A stretch of DNA of 64,000 nucleotides from Chloroflexota bacterium (GTDB lineage: Bacteria > Chloroflexota > Anaerolineae > Anaerolineales > UBA4823), in assembly GCA_029265355.1 (NCBI GenBank), contig JAJUJL010000017.1, positions 39,080-103,079 on the forward strand, read 5' to 3'. The first letter of the stretch is position 1, and each line of letters opens with the position of its first letter. The notes under the pieces are model-generated. The model saw nothing but the letters and a program-made list of their open reading frames with translations. It was not told the origin of the DNA and searched no databases. Below are positions 8,462 to 16,251 of this stretch, one piece after another. The translations under genes were made by a program, and so were the position numbers.

Positions 8462-9254
8462 AGTAGCCCAGGCACTCGCTGCGCTGAAGGCTGTCGGTGT
8501 GCAGCCAGGCGATGGACTGCTGGTGCATTCTGCCATCCAGTTCCTGGGATTGCCGCAGGGCGGGACAGGCCTGTATTACCAGGCGCTGTGGTCGCTCCTG
8601 GAAGACAAGCCCCTTGGCAGCGACCTGCCGCAGCCGCTCGAACAAGGCACCCTCGCCGCCCCGACCTTCAATTTTGCTTTTGCCCGCGGCGAACCCTACG
8701 ATCCCCAAAACACGCCATCGCAAGGCATGGGCGCTTTCTCCGAATACCTGCGCCAGCTCCCATTTGCTCTGCGCACGCCTCATCCCATGCAATCCCTGGC
8801 AGTCATCGGACGTTACGCGCATGACCTGGCAAGCCGGGATACCCTCTCAGCATTCGATCCTGGTTCGGCATTTGAGCGCATGCTGGCGTTGGACTTCAAG
8901 TTGCTGCTGTTGGGCGCAGATATCCAGGCCGTCTCGATGCTGCACTACAGCGAGCAGCGCTGCGCCGTGCCTTACCGTTACTGGAAGGATTTCACAGCCC
9001 CTTACCGGACCCCACAGGGCTGGCAGTCCCGCACTTACCGCATGTTCGTTCGTGACTTGAGCATTGATCCGCAGCGTGGCGGGCCGCGCATCGAGCTTTA
9101 CCCGGTGCAGGCGGTCCTGGAACAGCGCCGGCTGTGGCGCTCTGTCACATTGAATTACGGGCAAGTCGCGGTATGCCATCTGCGGGATTTTGTGACAGTG
9201 CTGGATGAATTCCTACAGGCAGACCCCTGGTCGCTGGTGACCAACCGCCCGTAG
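8448..9254 (+). CDS. AAC(3)-family N-acyltransferase
   Basis: A 268-residue protein with the antibiotic_NAT fold named after aminoglycoside 3-N-acetyltransferases. Motifs include GDGLLVHSA, APTFNF, RTPHPMQSLAVIG, the acidic FDPGSAFERML, LLLLGA and the catalytic-region HYSEQ. I take ATG 8448, which overlaps the GNAT by 14 bases, over a TTG at 8421. In glycan loci this family is generally thought to acylate amino sugars and not drugs; in Campylobacter, AAC(3)-like genes lie beside GNAT and carrier-protein genes in the flagellar glycan locus, as I recall. Here it is the best candidate to move the aminoacyl (or acyl) group from the carrier to the sugar. Confidence 0.88.
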   Translation: MKKVEVAQALAALKAVGVQPGDGLLVHSAIQFLGLPQGGTGLYYQALWSLLEDKPLGSDLPQPLEQGTLAAPTFNFAFARGEPYDPQNTPSQGMGAFSEYLRQLPFALRTPHPMQSLAVIGRYAHDLASRDTLSAFDPGSAFERMLALDFKLLLLGADIQAVSMLHYSEQRCAVPYRYWKDFTAPYRTPQGWQSRTYRMFVRDLSIDPQRGGPRIELYPVQAVLEQRRLWRSVTLNYGQVAVCHLRDFVTVLDEFLQADPWSLVTNRP

Positions 9255-9268
9255 AACAATCGGTTAGC

Positions 9269-10789
9269 ATGCTGATAACACAGACTGGGCAGGCTGACAG
9301 CCTGGCCAACAACAGGAAAGAACACTTGAGCCACTCAAATTCGAGCAGCATGATGGAGCTGATCCAGGAGTTGTGGTACCTGAAACGCGATATTGTCTCT
9401 GATGGGTATGATCAAGCGTTGGAGCGACTCGCTGGCGAAGCCGCCCGTCGCAACCTGCCGCCGGTGCGCATGCACACCTATCCCACCGGCGAGGCCTGCT
9501 GGACCTGGCGTGTGCCCGAGAAATGGACTTGCCAGGAAGCCTACCTGGAAACCTTGACTGGGCAGCGCCTGCTGGATTACGCAGACCACCCATTGCACGT
9601 CATTTCTTACTCCCTGCCATTCGAGGGTGTCGTCAGCCGCCAGGAGCTGCTCGAACATCTGCACGTCCATCCCCATCTGCCGGAGGCTATCCCATTCGTT
9701 TTCAAATACTATGAGCGCGATTGGGGACTTTGCTGCTCAAGGACTCTGCGTGACAGCCTGCTGGAGGACGCATACCGGGTGGTCATCCGCACCCGCTTCG
9801 AACCGGGCAGCGCCAAAGTGGCGGAGATCGTGCTTCCTGGAGAAAGCGAGCAGAGCTTTATCCTGGCGGCGCACCTGTGCCACCCGGCCATGGTCAACGA
9901 TGACCTGACCGGCGTGGTGGTGGGTCTGCAGGCGATCACCGCTCTGAACGCCCTGCCCCGGCGCTACACCTACCGGCTTCTCATCTTGCCAGAGACCATC
10001 GGTTCGGTGGCTTACCTCAGCCACAACGAAGACTTGATCCCCAAGATGGTGGGGGGATTGTTTCTCGAGATGCTGGGCAATGACTCCCCGCATGCCCTGC
10101 AGGCATCCTTTCAACCGAACAGCCAGGTGGATCGCATCTTGAGCGCCGCTTTCCCTGAACTGGAGCCCGACGGATACCAGGCCCCCTACCGCAGCATCAT
10201 CGATAACGATGAGCGCCAGTTCAACGCCCCAGGGGTGCGCGTGCCGATGCTCTCTCTGTCTCGGGTGGAGGCGCCCAAGGCCTCCGGGCGCCCGCCTTAT
10301 GCACAGTACCACTCCAGCCAGGATACACCCGAGATCGTCAACCAGGAGCGCCTGGAACGATCCTGCCGCACTGCACTGGGACTGATCAACGCCTGGGAAC
10401 GCCAGGCTGACTCCCAGCGCCGCTCCCCAGAGATTGCCGGCGCACCCGCTCTTAAAAACCGCCGCCACCCCGAGCTGCAGCTCACAACCCGCGCCGGGGA
10501 GCGCGCTCCCCGCGAGAGCGCCTATGTCGTCAATCTGTTCAAAGGCGAAATTTTTTGCTCAGGCTACGGCATCTGGATCGATTACCGCACCAACCCGCAA
10601 GGTCATCGCCAGCTTTTCCAGATCATGGAGCGCTGCGACGGCGAACACACGGCGACCGATATCGCTGCTGAGCTGCAAATTGATTTCGACGCGGTTTGGA
10701 GCGTCATCAGTTTGCTGCACGAAAAAGGGCTGGTTGCCTTCAGCCCAGCGCCGCAGCCCACAGATCCGCACAAACTACCTCTACCATGA
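9269..10789 (+). CDS. DUF4910 aminopeptidase-like protein with C-terminal winged helix
   Basis: 506 residues. The fold is that of M28-type zinc aminopeptidases: HLCHPAMVNDDLTG (His202, His205, Asp211-212), LPETIGS, FLEMLGND and YHSSQDTPE supply the expected metal ligands and general base region. The N-terminal part (WTWRVPEKW, ISYSLPFEG) matches the DUF4910/DUF2172 architecture. Residues ~430-495 form a winged helix (ATDIAAELQIDFDAVWSVISLL). An internal ATG at 9350 is an alternative start. Such genes are frequent in polysaccharide loci and their function is unproven. Next to an aminoacyl-carrier system, hydrolysis of an aminoacyl amide or proofreading would make sense; this is inference. Confidence 0.82.
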   Translation: MLITQTGQADSLANNRKEHLSHSNSSSMMELIQELWYLKRDIVSDGYDQALERLAGEAARRNLPPVRMHTYPTGEACWTWRVPEKWTCQEAYLETLTGQRLLDYADHPLHVISYSLPFEGVVSRQELLEHLHVHPHLPEAIPFVFKYYERDWGLCCSRTLRDSLLEDAYRVVIRTRFEPGSAKVAEIVLPGESEQSFILAAHLCHPAMVNDDLTGVVVGLQAITALNALPRRYTYRLLILPETIGSVAYLSHNEDLIPKMVGGLFLEMLGNDSPHALQASFQPNSQVDRILSAAFPELEPDGYQAPYRSIIDNDERQFNAPGVRVPMLSLSRVEAPKASGRPPYAQYHSSQDTPEIVNQERLERSCRTALGLINAWERQADSQRRSPEIAGAPALKNRRHPELQLTTRAGERAPRESAYVVNLFKGEIFCSGYGIWIDYRTNPQGHRQLFQIMERCDGEHTATDIAAELQIDFDAVWSVISLLHEKGLVAFSPAPQPTDPHKLPLP

Positions 10790-11649
10790 ACGCCTACTAC
10801 ACCGTCAAATCGTGGGGCAAGCTGGCGCGCTGGCAGCTTCGCCGCCTATCCACCGCCCGCCGCTGGGGCTGGCGCGAAATGCAGCGCATGCCCGCTGTCT
10901 TGGGCAATGCCATGCCCAAGTCTGGCTCACACCTGATCATCCAGGTTCTGCAGGGGTTGACGCGCCTGGGGCCTTTCACCAATCCAGGTTTCCCACCGGT
11001 TACCCGCGGTGAAGATAATCACAAACTCAGCGAGGCTGAAATCTTAGCGAATATCCAGCGCATGCGCCCTGGGGATATTGGCTACGGATATATCAGCGCC
11101 CAGGAACCTTTTCTCACTGCGCTGTCTGGCAGCGGGAGAGCGACCATTTTTGTCTACCGCGACCCTCGCGACATGATCGTATCCCATATCTTCTACGCCA
11201 CGCAAATGCACCCCAGGCACTGGATGCGGCGCTATTACACCGAACAGCTTTCCACGATGGAAGAGCGCATCGACGCCGCCATCAAAGGCGTGCAAGAGCC
11301 TGGCTCAGAGCTCACGCCCATCCGGCAGCGCTACCTGGGCTACCTGGGCTGGCTGGAACAGCCGGGAGTGCTGAGCCTGCGCTTCGAAGACCTGATCCTG
11401 GAGCGCAGCGCGGCTTTTGGGCAGCTCTTGGATTACCTGGAGGAGCGCGGCTTCAGCCCCCGCCTGCCGCGCAGCCAGGCAATCTCCATCCTGGAGCAGG
11501 CCATCGCCCCCAAAAAATCCGGCACATTTCGCAAAGGCAAACCCGGCAACTGGCGCGAGCACTTTACGGATCGCAACATCGCCACCTTCAAAGAGCACAC
11601 CGGCGATCTGCTGCTGCGCCTGGGATACGAAAACAGCCTGGATTGGTAG
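10786..11649 (+). CDS. Sulfotransferase
   Basis: A 287-residue PAPS-dependent sulfotransferase. The 5'-phosphosulfate loop is AMPKSGSHLIIQ near residue 45, and the 3'-phosphate strand is FVYRDPRDMIVSH. The end has the KxGTFRKGKPGNW motif of the domain, where PAPS is gripped by a conserved G-x-W. ATG 10786 overlaps the DUF4910 stop (ATGA). The gene after it is a paralogue with the same order of motifs. It is expected to sulfate a hydroxyl of the glycan in the cytoplasm. No PAPS-synthesis gene is in the window. Confidence 0.88.
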   Translation: MNAYYTVKSWGKLARWQLRRLSTARRWGWREMQRMPAVLGNAMPKSGSHLIIQVLQGLTRLGPFTNPGFPPVTRGEDNHKLSEAEILANIQRMRPGDIGYGYISAQEPFLTALSGSGRATIFVYRDPRDMIVSHIFYATQMHPRHWMRRYYTEQLSTMEERIDAAIKGVQEPGSELTPIRQRYLGYLGWLEQPGVLSLRFEDLILERSAAFGQLLDYLEERGFSPRLPRSQAISILEQAIAPKKSGTFRKGKPGNWREHFTDRNIATFKEHTGDLLLRLGYENSLDW

Positions 11650-11663
11650 ACACTCTGCCGGTT

Positions 11664-12536
11664 ATGATCTCACTGCCATCCAAGTTAAGCCTGCAAGCCC
11701 GACTCGTGCGCCGTAACCTGCGCCGCACGGCGCAGGCGCTGCGCTACCGGCGCTTATCACTGTCGGGCGTGCCGGTGCTGTTCGCAAACTCCTTCCCCAA
11801 GAGCGGCACGCACTTGCTCACCCAGGTTTTAGCCGGCTTCACGCGCCTCGGCCCGGCGGTGAACAGCGGTTTACCGGCTGTGGTCACCTACGAAGGCAGC
11901 AGCGGCAGAGAACGCACCCCAGCGGAGATCCTTGGCGATCTGGCGCGCCTGCAACCCGGCGATATCGCTTACGGTCACTTGCATGCCCAACCCGAAACGA
12001 TCGAGTTCTTGACGCAGCCCGGTTTTACAACTTACTTTATCCTGCGCGACCCGCGCGACGTGGTGGTCTCCCACGTGCACTATGTCACCGAGATGGAGCC
12101 AGGGCACATTTTGCACGCCTACTATACCCAGGAGCTGCACAGCTTCGAAGAGCGGCTGCGCACCAGCATTCTGGGTCTGCCGGAGAGCAGTTTCTCCTTT
12201 CCGGACATTCGCCAGCGCTTCGAGCCATTCCTGGGATGGCTAGAACAACCGCAGGTCTTGACCCTGCAATATGAAGAACTGATACTGGAACGCAGTCGCG
12301 GGCTGGAACGCATCCTCGAACATGCTGTGCGGGGAGGCTTTTTCCTATCCATTAGCCGGCAAGACGCCCTGAAGATTTTGGAGAACAGCATCGATCCCCA
12401 ACGCTCGCCCACCTTCCGCAGTGGAAAGGTGGGTGGCTGGCAGAAACATTTTTCCCCAGAGAACCGCCGCCTTTTCAAAGAAGTCTCTGGCGACCTGCTG
12501 ATCCGCCTGGGGTATGAATCTGGCTATGACTGGTAG
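11664..12536 (+). CDS. Sulfotransferase, paralogue of the preceding gene
   Basis: A 290-residue sulfotransferase with FPKSGTHLLTQVLAG (5'-phosphosulfate loop), FILRDPRDVVVSHVHY (3'-phosphate strand) and PTFRSGKVGGW. Motif order, spacing and C-terminal RLGYESGYDW match the upstream gene's RLGYENSLDW, so the two look like a tandem duplication that has diverged. The ATG at 11664 lies 15 bases after the upstream stop; a TTG at 11643 is the only earlier in-frame start. Two copies suggest two different acceptor positions or sugars. Confidence 0.87.
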   Translation: MISLPSKLSLQARLVRRNLRRTAQALRYRRLSLSGVPVLFANSFPKSGTHLLTQVLAGFTRLGPAVNSGLPAVVTYEGSSGRERTPAEILGDLARLQPGDIAYGHLHAQPETIEFLTQPGFTTYFILRDPRDVVVSHVHYVTEMEPGHILHAYYTQELHSFEERLRTSILGLPESSFSFPDIRQRFEPFLGWLEQPQVLTLQYEELILERSRGLERILEHAVRGGFFLSISRQDALKILENSIDPQRSPTFRSGKVGGWQKHFSPENRRLFKEVSGDLLIRLGYESGYDW

Positions 12537-13503
12537 TTCCACTCCGGTTGCAAGCATCGTTATTCGCGCCTACAACGAGGAAAAGCACATCGGGCGGCTG
12601 TTGGAGGGCATCCTGCAACAAACCCTGTACCGGCATCAGCCTCGACTGGTAGAGATCATCCTGGTCGATTCTGGCTCCAGCGACGCCACCCTCGCCATCG
12701 CCAGCCGCTACCCGGTTCAAATTGTGCATATCCGCCCCGAAGAATTCTCCTTCGGTCGCTCCTTGAACCGCGGCATCGCCCAGTCGCGGGGAGAGTTTAT
12801 CGTGATCGCCAGCGCGCATGTCTACCCGGTTTATCCCGATTGGCTCGAACGTATGCTGGCGCCTTTCCAGGATGCGCAGGTGGCGCTGGTCTATGGCAAA
12901 CAGCGCGGCAATGCCGACTCGCACTTTTCCGAGCAACAGATCTTCGCCCGCTGGTTTCCGGAAGAATCGATCCCGCGCCAGAGCCACCCTTTTTGCAACA
13001 ACGCCAATGCCGCGATACGGCGCTCGCTGTGGCAACAGCGCCCGTACGATGAAAGCCTTTCCGGCCTGGAAGACCTGGAATGGGCGCACTGGGCGATGGA
13101 GCAGGGGTACGCCATCTCCTACTCGGCTGAGGCGGAGATCATCCATGTGCACAATGAAACGCCAACCGCCGTGTTCAACCGCTACCGGCGGGAAGCCATG
13201 GCCTTCAAGCGCATCTTCCCGCAAGAACAATTCCACCTGTGGGATTTTGCACGCCTGTTTACCAGCAACGTCATCAACGACCTGGTACAGGCTGCCCGCC
13301 AAAGAAACCGCAAGGCTGGCCCTCTTTCCACCACCCGGCAAATCTTATGGTTTCGCTGGATGCAGTTTTGGGGCACCTACCAGGGCTACCGGCAATCTGG
13401 CCCGCTCACCTCGCAGCTTCGCCAGACGTTTTACTATCCCCAGGGCGCCCCGATCACCGCAAAAGAACCGCGGGATGTCGAGCCGATCCAATACCGCTCC
13501 TGA
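12514..13503 (+). CDS. Glycosyltransferase family 2
   Basis: A 329-residue GT-A transferase with ASIVIRAYNEEKHIG, the nucleotide strand IILVDSGSSDAT and the segment FIVIASAHVYPVYPDWLE in place of the usual DxD acceptor side. Its start lies 23 bases inside the sulfotransferase gene, so translation is coupled; ATG 12526 is an alternative. The short hydrophobic C-terminal third may be membrane-associated. The domain is closest in style to rhamnosyl/mannosyl GT2 enzymes of capsule clusters. The donor is unknown. Confidence 0.86.
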   Translation: MNLAMTGSSTPVASIVIRAYNEEKHIGRLLEGILQQTLYRHQPRLVEIILVDSGSSDATLAIASRYPVQIVHIRPEEFSFGRSLNRGIAQSRGEFIVIASAHVYPVYPDWLERMLAPFQDAQVALVYGKQRGNADSHFSEQQIFARWFPEESIPRQSHPFCNNANAAIRRSLWQQRPYDESLSGLEDLEWAHWAMEQGYAISYSAEAEIIHVHNETPTAVFNRYRREAMAFKRIFPQEQFHLWDFARLFTSNVINDLVQAARQRNRKAGPLSTTRQILWFRWMQFWGTYQGYRQSGPLTSQLRQTFYYPQGAPITAKEPRDVEPIQYRS

Positions 13504-13551
13504 ACGGCCTCGCCTCCCCCGCGTGAATCACTCAAAACAGGCAAGAGATTT

Positions 13552-14226
13552 ATGACACCACATATCGTCGCCCTTGTGCCCATGCGCCATCATTCCCAGC
13601 GCGTACCCGGCAAGAATTACCGCAACCTGGCAGGGAAGCCGCTCTACCAACACGTGGTCAGCACCCTGCTTGGTTGCCCAGACATTGCCCAGGTAGTGGT
13701 TGACACCGACAGCCCGGTGATCATCGAGGGGCTGCAAAAGTCGTTTCCCCGGGTGCACATCATCGAGCGCCCCGAACACCTGCGCGCCGATCAAATCCCA
13801 ATGAATGAAGTGCTGGTGTACGACACCAGCCAGGTGCAGGCCGACCTGTATTTGCAGACTCACAGCACCAACCCGCTGCTCAGCGCACAGACTTACTCGC
13901 GGGCGATCCAGGCTCTATTGAATCACTACCCAGCTTACGACTCCCTTTTTTCGGTCACTCGCCTGCAAACGCGCCTTTGGGATCAGCTTGGCCGGGCGAT
14001 CAATCACAACCCGGCCATCCTGCTGCAAACCCAGGATCTACCCCCCGTATATGAAGAAAATTCATGTATTTATATCTTTCGCAAAGAGCACCTCGTCAAC
14101 CGGCGCAACCGCCTGGGGGAACGACCGCTGATGTTCGAGATCAGCGCCGAAGAAGCCTGGGATATCGATGACGAACTGGATTTCCTTGTGACCGAATACC
14201 TGCTGATGCGCAAGTCTCAAGTGTAG
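13552..14226 (+). CDS. Second cytidylyltransferase of the acylneuraminate family
   Basis: A 224-residue NTP-transferase with MRHHSQRVPGKNYRNLAGKP at the nucleotide site, VVVDTDSP, LQTHSTNPLLS and DIDDELDFLV at the C terminus. It is clearly related to, but not a copy of, the enzyme at 1015-1752: the motif is HHSQRVPGKN instead of RGGSKSIPHKN. It therefore probably activates a different acid sugar. The two genes downstream (2-hydroxyacid dehydrogenase and SDR) could make that sugar. Its TAG stop is the start of the hairpin repeat at 14226-14246. Confidence 0.86.
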   Translation: MTPHIVALVPMRHHSQRVPGKNYRNLAGKPLYQHVVSTLLGCPDIAQVVVDTDSPVIIEGLQKSFPRVHIIERPEHLRADQIPMNEVLVYDTSQVQADLYLQTHSTNPLLSAQTYSRAIQALLNHYPAYDSLFSVTRLQTRLWDQLGRAINHNPAILLQTQDLPPVYEENSCIYIFRKEHLVNRRNRLGERPLMFEISAEEAWDIDDELDFLVTEYLLMRKSQV

Positions 14227-14246
14227 GGCAAGCTGTTGGCTTGCCC
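14226..14246. repeat. Stop-linked hairpin repeat, copy 2
   Basis: Perfect 8-base arms GGGCAAGC and GCTTGCCC around the 5-base loop TGTTG. The first base of the left arm is the G of the TAG stop of the cytidylyltransferase. It has the same geometry as the copies at 6379 and 15269. Confidence 0.75.
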
Positions 14247-14291
14247 CCGCCGGACAACCTCACAGTTGGAGCTACATACACGGAGAACTGC

Positions 14292-15269
14292 ATGCCCACG
14301 ATCCTGCTATCCGCCCCTTACATGATCCCTTTCCGCCAGGCGTTCCAGCCGGTGTTCGAGCATTACGGCCTGGACATCCTGCAGGTAAAAGTCAACGAGC
14401 GCCTGGAGGAAGACGACCTGCTGGCGCTCGCCGGTCAGTTCGATGGCACACTATGCGGCGATGATCGCTACACCGCCCGTGTGCTGGAAGCCTGCGTTCC
14501 CCGCTTGAAAATCATTTCGAAGTGGGGCACCGGCATCGACTCCATCGACCAGGCTGCCTGCGCCCGCCTGGGAATCAAGATCGGGCGCACACCCAATGCC
14601 TTCACCTTGCCCGTTGCCGATACGGTACTGGGTTACATGTTGGCCTTTGCCCGTCGGCAACCCTGGATGGACCGCGCCATGAAATCCGGGCAGTGGCAAA
14701 AAATCCCTGGGCGTTCCCTGAGCGAATGCACCCTGGGCGTGATTGGCGTGGGCAACTGCGGCAAAGCGGTCATCCGCCGGGCGCGCGCCTTCGGCATGAC
14801 CATCCTGGGCACAGATATCATCGAGATCGCCCCGGACTTTATCCGGGAATACGGCGTCGAGATGACCACCCTCGAAGATCTGCTGCAGCGCGCCGACTTC
14901 GTCAGCCTGAACTGCGATCTCAATCCCACCAGCCAGCACCTGGTCAATGCGCACACCTTGAGCCTGATGAAGCCCGATGCGGTGCTGATCAACACCGCGC
15001 GCGGGCCAGTGGTGGATGAAACAGCGCTGGTTTCTGCCCTGCAAAATGGCGTGATCGCAGGCGCGGCGCTGGATGTGTACGAGCAGGAGCCGCTGCCTTC
15101 CACTTCGCCGCTGCTCGAGATGGACAATGTCCTGCTGGCGCCGCACAACGCCAATTCCAGCCCGGCAGCCTGGGAACGCGTGCACTGGAACACGTTGCGC
15201 AATCTGCTAGAAGGGCTGGGTATAGCCTGCGCAGACCTGAGCGATTGGCGAAAACGTATCGCCTTGTAG
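14292..15269 (+). CDS. D-isomer-specific 2-hydroxyacid dehydrogenase (phosphoglycerate dehydrogenase-like)
   Basis: A 325-residue NAD-dependent oxidoreductase. The Rossmann loop is GVIGVGNCGKAV near residue 150. The catalytic triad is in place: Arg in INTARGPVVDE, Glu in DVYEQEPLP and His in LLAPHNANSS. I choose ATG 14292, preceded by CGGAGAACTG, over an earlier in-frame ATG at 14241 that lies in the hairpin repeat region. It would interconvert a 2-oxoacid and a D-2-hydroxyacid. It sits between a cytidylyltransferase and an SDR, so it likely serves the second acid-sugar pathway and not serine biosynthesis. It ends in TAG within a hairpin repeat. Confidence 0.88.
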   Translation: MPTILLSAPYMIPFRQAFQPVFEHYGLDILQVKVNERLEEDDLLALAGQFDGTLCGDDRYTARVLEACVPRLKIISKWGTGIDSIDQAACARLGIKIGRTPNAFTLPVADTVLGYMLAFARRQPWMDRAMKSGQWQKIPGRSLSECTLGVIGVGNCGKAVIRRARAFGMTILGTDIIEIAPDFIREYGVEMTTLEDLLQRADFVSLNCDLNPTSQHLVNAHTLSLMKPDAVLINTARGPVVDETALVSALQNGVIAGAALDVYEQEPLPSTSPLLEMDNVLLAPHNANSSPAAWERVHWNTLRNLLEGLGIACADLSDWRKRIAL

Positions 15270-15289
15270 GGCGAGCCGTTCGCTCGTCC
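15269..15289. repeat. Stop-linked hairpin repeat, copy 3
   Basis: Arms GGGCGAGC and GCTCGTCC pair (one G-T pair) around the 5-base loop CGTTC. The first arm base is again the G of a TAG stop. This A-to-G variant keeps pairing in the stem, a compensatory change relative to copy 2. Confidence 0.75.
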
Positions 15290-15442
15290 CGAGCACCCTG
15301 GCGGGTCAGCAGAAGCCGCTCGCACGGTGTGGGCCAAGCAAAATGACCTGATCGGAGATTGGCACGACCAGCACAGGCGGGTAAAAACCACCCGACGCTG
15401 GTCTCGCAGTGACAGCTAAGATCTAAAAAGGAGTATTCTCCA
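15290..15442 (+). promoter_or_regulatory. Structured leader before the SDR gene
   Basis: A gene-free stretch of about 150 bases. It can form a stem at 15367-15402 (ACCAGC with GCTGGT outside, CGGGT with ACCCG inside). Just before the ATG, the ribosome-binding GGAG at 15430-15433 can pair with CTCC at 15438-15441 across a 4-base loop. Both are seen in the sequence; regulation by them is inference. I find no convincing promoter in it. Confidence 0.4.
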
Positions 15443-16240
15443 ATGAACGATACCATCCCGGGGGCTTCTGCCTCCCGCAGCTCTGATCCACGGGTTGTCT
15501 TAATTACGGGGGCGTCTGGCGGCATCGGGCGCGCCACGGTGGCCTTGTTTGCCAGCCAGGGCTGGCGAGTCATCGGCGTGGATCGCAACGATTTCGGCGC
15601 AGATTTTCCCCAGCCGGGTCGCTTTATCCAGGCCGATATCTCCCGAGGAGACCACCTGGAGCACATTTTCGAACAGGCATCCGCATTCAGCGGTTACTTG
15701 AATGCCCTGGTAAACAACGCCGCCTTGCAGGTATCCAAGCCGCTCCTGGAAACCAGCGTAGAAGAGTGGGACGCGGTGATGGCATCCAACCTGCGCTCGG
15801 TTTTCTTGAGCGTCAAGCTGGCTCATCCGCTCTTCAAAGCCGCCGACGGCGGAGCAATCGTCAATGTATCGTCGGTGCACGCCGTCGCCACTTCTGCCAA
15901 CATCGCCGCTTATGCCGCCAGCAAAGGCGGCCTGCTGGCGCTGACCCGCGCCATGGCGATCGAATTTGCGCCGGATAATATTCGCGTCAATGCCATCTTG
16001 CCTGGCGCGGTGGATACGCCCATGCTGCGCGCCGGGCTGGATCGCGGGCACCTCGGCGGCAGCACGATCACCCAACGCCTGGATAACCTGGCGCGCAAGA
16101 CGGTCAACGGGCGCATCGGGCAGCCCGCAGAGATCGCTCATGCCATTTACTTCCTCGCCGACGCCACCCAATCTTCCTTTATGACTGGGCAGGCGCTGGT
16201 CGTAGATGGCGGCGCTACGGCTCGCTTGAGCACGGAATAA
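15443..16240 (+). CDS. SDR-family oxidoreductase
   Basis: A 265-residue classical short-chain dehydrogenase. The cofactor loop TGASGGIG is at residues ~25-32, followed by NNAA, catalytic Ser in VNVSSVHAV, YAASKGG (Tyr and Lys) and GQALVVDGG at the end. The ribosome-binding site is strong (AAAAAGGAG, 9 bases before ATG). It is full length, unlike the SDR at the window start. Lying between a 2-hydroxyacid dehydrogenase and a DUF115 protein, it probably acts on the same sugar acid as the second cytidylyltransferase. The substrate is unknown. Confidence 0.88.
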   Translation: MNDTIPGASASRSSDPRVVLITGASGGIGRATVALFASQGWRVIGVDRNDFGADFPQPGRFIQADISRGDHLEHIFEQASAFSGYLNALVNNAALQVSKPLLETSVEEWDAVMASNLRSVFLSVKLAHPLFKAADGGAIVNVSSVHAVATSANIAAYAASKGGLLALTRAMAIEFAPDNIRVNAILPGAVDTPMLRAGLDRGHLGGSTITQRLDNLARKTVNGRIGQPAEIAHAIYFLADATQSSFMTGQALVVDGGATARLSTE

Positions 16241-16251
16241 GCTGTGACGGT

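Noticed and set aside
8448..9254. Aminoglycoside resistance gene
   Set aside because: The AAC(3) fold is present, but the context is carrier protein and sugar genes; resistance is unlikely and cannot be inferred.
6379..15289. Hairpins after TAG stops as intrinsic terminators
   Set aside because: None of the three is followed by a T-run and the operon continues past them, so I list them as repeats.
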